Part shown: piece by piece, positions 61,442 through 64,000 of the stretch
Position numbering within the stretch: position 1 is the first letter of the stretch
How the letters are laid out: every line of letters starts with the position of its first letter
Assembly: GCF_024609325.1 (NCBI RefSeq)
Contig: NZ_JANHMQ010000001.1
Span: forward strand, 496,001-560,000
From: Geothrix fuzhouensis
GTDB taxonomy: Bacteria > Acidobacteriota > Holophagae > Holophagales > Holophagaceae
DNA: 64,000 nucleotides
Direction of reading: 5' to 3'
Notes under the pieces: generated by a model
Database searches by the model: none
Seen by the model: only the letters and a program-made list of their open reading frames with translations
What the model was told of the DNA's origin: nothing
Position numbers and translations under genes: made by a program

Positions 61442-61836
61442 AGCCACCACCAAGAAGATCGGAGCCAGGGCTCCGATCTTCTTCTGTACGCCCGGCAGAT
61501 AAGCAGGCTCGAACTGCCGAGAAACAGCGGCGGCCCGGTAGGCCGCAGTGAGCAAGGCCCCAGTGGGGCCTGCGTAGCGTCCGCGGCCGGGGCCAGCCGC
61601 TGGCCAGTTCGAGTCTGCCTCCTTCGGGCCACGCGGACGTGGCCCGAAGTCTTACGTCAGCCACCACCAAGAAGATCGGAGCCAGGGCTCCGATCTTCTT
61701 CTGTACGCCCGGCAGATAAGCAGACTCGAACTGCCGAGAAACAGCGGCGGCCCGGTAGGCCGCAGTGAGCAAGGCCCCAGTGGGGCCTGCGCAGCGTCCG
61801 CGGCCGGGGCCAGCCGCTGGCCAGTTCGAGTCTGCC
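61442..61836 (+). repeat. Two 178-bp units with tRNA-Met 3' fragments (period 217)
   Basis: Units 61442-61619 and 61659-61836 are nearly identical. Each starts with the tRNA-Met 3' end (AGCCACCACC), then a 15-bp hairpin, an inverted T-arm (CAGACTCGAACTG at 61721-61733; one mismatch at 61504-61516), ~90 structured GC-rich bases and a direct T-arm (CAGTTCGAGTCTG at 61605 and 61822). Between units is a perfect 11-bp hairpin (61623-61648) that splits a tRNA-like acceptor. I see no gene here; open frames are tRNA antisense ghosts. Confidence 0.85.
61452..61483 (+). terminator. Hairpin behind the displaced tRNA-Met 3' half
   Basis: A perfect 15-bp stem (AAGAAGATCGGAGCC / GGCTCCGATCTTCTT) with a 2-base loop, two bases after the CCA-end of the repeat. 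A second copy is at 61669-61700. It is probably the original terminator of tRNA-Met before the element arrived. Confidence 0.7.
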
Positions 61837-61876
61837 CGACGGTTCCGAACAAACCAAAGCCCGCGCCCTTTCGGAA

Positions 61877-62425
61877 TCATTGCTTGGCAGGGTGCTCTTT
61901 CCACTTCCGCAGGGCCGCCAAGGTGTTCATCACATGCTGTTCAGGCTTCAGGTCCGTGAAGGTATAGAGAATTCGCCCATCCGGCGTGATGACATAGGAG
62001 GTGCGATTGGCGAATTGTGGCTTGGCCGGATGAATGGCGTCATAGGCCTTCATGATGGCTTGGTCTGGATCTGCGGCGACCGCGAACTTTCCTCGGCACT
62101 CAGTGACAGAGAAGCGGTTGAGCTTCTCGATGTCGTCGTGGGACACGCCAATCACTGTCGCACCCAGAGCCTTGTACTGATCCACGGCGTCGGCGAATTC
62201 ATGGGCCTCGATGGTGCAGCCCGGGGTGAACGCAGCTGGATAGAAGTAGAGGACCACGGGCCCCTGCTTCAGACTTTCGGCCAACGAGTAATCAAACACC
62301 TTGCCGCCCAAAGAGGCCTTGGCATGGAAATCGGGGGCCTTGTCTCCGACCTTCAAGGCCGCGAAGGCCGGCGTCAACCAGAGCAAGGAAGCCAATGCGA
62401 GTGAGATGTTTCCCCGGACCTTCAT
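61877..62425 (-). CDS. Exported peroxiredoxin (PrxQ/BCP-type)
   Basis: 182 residues from the ATG at 62425, with AAAGGAG upstream. A signal peptide (LALASLLWLTPAFA) precedes a thioredoxin-fold domain with VVLYFYPAAFTPGCTIEAHE, holding the peroxidatic Cys in the PGCT motif. A second Cys in VTECRGKFAVAADP could be the resolving one. It reduces hydrogen peroxide or lipid hydroperoxides, most likely in the periplasm. It is single, with the repeat array just downstream. Confidence 0.88.
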   Translation of the reverse strand: MKVRGNISLALASLLWLTPAFAALKVGDKAPDFHAKASLGGKVFDYSLAESLKQGPVVLYFYPAAFTPGCTIEAHEFADAVDQYKALGATVIGVSHDDIEKLNRFSVTECRGKFAVAADPDQAIMKAYDAIHPAKPQFANRTSYVITPDGRILYTFTDLKPEQHVMNTLAALRKWKEHPAKQ

Positions 62426-62760
62426 TCGCGTCTCCTTTCCCAAATTCCGTCATCCGAAGGATCCGACTGACGGGGGTGTGAATTCTGATCACACTGCGCC
62501 ACCGCCGCAAGGTGGCGCGTCTTGGGGGGTGCCTGAAACCATTGGTCCGAGTTGACTTGGAAATTTGTCTATTCGATTTATTTTCGCTATCCTGATCCAC
62601 CGCAAGGAAGTCCGATGGATCTCATTCCAACCTCGCAGCCAGGAATTCGCCAAGAGCCTTGTAGAGGGCAAGTGGTCCATCCAGGCCTGGTGATACGCAT
62701 CGTGAATCGAAGGGATCTGCGGTGATCGAGGGTGGGCCCCTCGGCGCGGAGGGTATCCGC
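62426..62760. other. Intergenic region between peroxiredoxin and dinB
   Basis: A hairpin GCGCCACC/GGTGGCGC lies at 62496-62518 without a T-run. The rest is a divergent promoter region with no recognisable operator; no LexA-type box was evident to the eye. Confidence 0.4.
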
Positions 62761-63924
62761 ATGTCGGGCCGGCCCCGTCGCATCGCCCACCTGGATATGG
62801 ATGCCTTCTTCGCGTCAGTGGAGCTGCGAGAGCACCCGGAGTTGAAGGGCCTGCCTGTCGTCGTCGGAGGCCGGCGCCCCGTGGCAGCTGAGGATGGGAA
62901 GGATTACCCGAGATTGAAGGACTACGTGGGCCGGGGCGTGGCCACCACGGCCACCTACGAGGCGCGTGCCTTCGGAGTGCACAGCGGAATGGGTCTGATG
63001 AAGGCGGCGACGCTGGCGCCAGAGGCCATCTTGCTGCCCGCCCACTTCGAGGCGTATGCCCAGGCGTCCCGGGCTTTCAAGGCCGCCGTGGCGGTAGTGA
63101 CACCCCTCATCGAGGACCGCGGCATCGATGAGATCTACCTCGATCTGACCAACGTTCCTGGCGAATCGATGGAGTTGGCTCGGCGCTTGAAGGAAGCCGT
63201 GCGCCAAGCCACCGGCCTCACTTGTTCCATCGGCATCACGCCCAACAAGCTGCTCTCCAAGCTGGCCTCTGAGCTGCAGAAGCCGGATGGCATAACCATC
63301 CTCGGGTTCGATGACATTCCGACCCGTATCTGGCCCCTGCCCTGCTCTGCCATCAACGGCATCGGACCCAAGGCCACGGCCAAACTGGAAAGCCTCCAAC
63401 TCTGGACCATCGGAGACCTGGCCAAAACCGATCCGGCCTGGCTGATCGAGCACTTCGGGCGTAGCTACGGGGCCTGGTTGCATGAGGCTGCGAATGCCAG
63501 GGACGATCGCCCCCTGGCGCTGTCCCGCAACCCCAAATCCATCAGCCGGGAAACCACCTTCGAGCGGGACCTGCATCCCAGGCTCGATCGGGAACAACTG
63601 TCGCGCATCCTGGTCGACCTGTGCGAGCGCCTCGCCGGAGACCTCGAGCGCAAGGGCTACCTGGCCTACACCATCGGAATCAAGCTGCGGTATGAAGATT
63701 TCAGCACGGTCACCCGCGACCAAACCCAGCCATCCCCCATCGCTGATGTGGCCTCCCTGCAAGGTGCCGCCAGGGCTTCCTTGAAACGGGTGGCGCTCGA
63801 TCACAGGCTGCGCTTGCTGGGGATTCGCGCCGGTTCACTTGTAAAAATTGGGGAGTACCGGTTGGGTCCAGGGATCGCATCTCGTGTGGCTGAACCAGGC
63901 CTCTTTGACCACCTGGATCCATGA
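62761..63924 (+). CDS. dinB: DNA polymerase IV (Y-family)
   Basis: 387 residues from the ATG at 62761 (GGAGG seven bases upstream; a GTG at 62722 is less likely). Catalytic motifs HLDMDAFFASVELREHP and DRGIDEIYLDLTNVPG supply the carboxylates. TCSIGITPNKLLSKLASEL and the HhH-containing INGIGPKATAKLESL follow, then the little-finger domain. It performs error-prone translesion synthesis. A beta-clamp-binding-like PGLFDHL lies at the end. Confidence 0.95.
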   Translation: MSGRPRRIAHLDMDAFFASVELREHPELKGLPVVVGGRRPVAAEDGKDYPRLKDYVGRGVATTATYEARAFGVHSGMGLMKAATLAPEAILLPAHFEAYAQASRAFKAAVAVVTPLIEDRGIDEIYLDLTNVPGESMELARRLKEAVRQATGLTCSIGITPNKLLSKLASELQKPDGITILGFDDIPTRIWPLPCSAINGIGPKATAKLESLQLWTIGDLAKTDPAWLIEHFGRSYGAWLHEAANARDDRPLALSRNPKSISRETTFERDLHPRLDREQLSRILVDLCERLAGDLERKGYLAYTIGIKLRYEDFSTVTRDQTQPSPIADVASLQGAARASLKRVALDHRLRLLGIRAGSLVKIGEYRLGPGIASRVAEPGLFDHLDP

Positions 63925-64000
63925 CTTGCATTAAGCCTCAAACGTGAGTTCCAGGGTTCCCTCGATTCGGTGCGTACCTCATCCCCTGATTACCTTTATG

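Larger units (their letters stand above)
58453..61450 (+). mobile_element. Element inserted at tRNA-Met, flanked by a 46-bp direct repeat
   Basis: The repeat 58453-58498 (anticodon loop to CCA of tRNA-Met) recurs exactly at 61405-61450, bounding ~2.95 kb. This is the attL/attR signature of tyrosine-recombinase islands. Contents are an RHH-like protein, an AbiEi-type protein and an AAA ATPase. I find no intact integrase; the ~400 bases after the left repeat hold no convincing gene and may have lost one. The A+T-rich stretch at 60040-60130 is unlike the flanks. Confidence 0.75.

Noticed and set aside
61083-61904. A 273-codon minus-strand frame with internally repeated peptide
   Set aside because: Repetition comes from the 178-bp DNA repeat and from antisense of the tRNA-Met 3' end, a known source of false proteins.

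Overview
The window is GC-rich, densely packed bacterial DNA in which nearly every stretch codes. Gene content suggests a Gram-negative heterotroph with lipopolysaccharide (fused LptF-LptG, a KdsD-type isomerase, GlmU, an Mla lipid-transport operon), type IV pili (PilT-like ATPase), a TCA cycle (SucCD) and a full lactate-oxidation locus. The mix fits Acidobacteriota of the Holophaga/Geothrix type. That placement is inferred from gene content, not from a marker gene.

Layout. 1-3498 (minus): MauE/DoxX membrane protein, exported rhodanese, a small unknown protein, PilZ protein and asparagine synthetase. The asnB leader holds a promoter, an Asn-rich 29-codon leader ORF, a possible antiterminator and an intrinsic terminator. 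3763-8803: threonine dehydrogenase, a lipoprotein, uridine kinase, rhodanese, Nudix, YajQ and a polyprenyl synthase. 8817-11993 (minus): TolB-like/TPR protein and PilT-like ATPase. 12099-16817: sucCD, thioesterase, radical SAM protein, CapA-like protein. 16814-23272: HD protein, TruA, response regulator, PHP phosphatase, glycosyltransferase, PEGA Ser/Thr kinase.

23343-25828 looks foreign: TspO, an IS110-type transposase remnant, a deleted cupin gene, an exported unknown protein and a DUF4160-like protein. Two attC-like right ends sit just before two of these ORFs, as in integron gene cassettes. 26074-41021 (minus) returns to housekeeping: tRNA-Gln, SpoVG, PgeF, a PBP7-type peptidase, UbiA, DUF116, a 101-bp tandem repeat, mlaDFE, glmU, a degenerate signalling protein, a class IV PLP enzyme, pdxA, an Hfq-like protein and a PilS-type kinase. 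41046-49917: Fur, tRNA-Gly, tRNA-Cys, Memo-like protein, MnmA, LTA-synthase-like protein, LptFG, KdsD and a CAU tRNA.

49959-58384 is a lactate regulon: a FadR/GntR regulator divergent from permease, FAD/Fe-S D-lactate dehydrogenase and lutABC, with a palindromic operator between. Next, tRNA-Met is the left boundary of a ~2.95-kb element whose right boundary is a 46-bp copy of the tRNA 3' half. It carries an RHH-like protein, an AbiEi-type antitoxin and an AAA/DUF4143 ATPase, but no recognisable integrase. The window ends with a repeat array, a peroxiredoxin and DNA polymerase IV.

The most unusual observations are the asnB attenuator; a shared architecture at three tRNA loci, in which the tRNA 3' end is followed by a hairpin and then an inverted copy of its own T-arm; the tRNA-Met element with an AbiEi-type protein but no AbiEii; and the cassette-like region.
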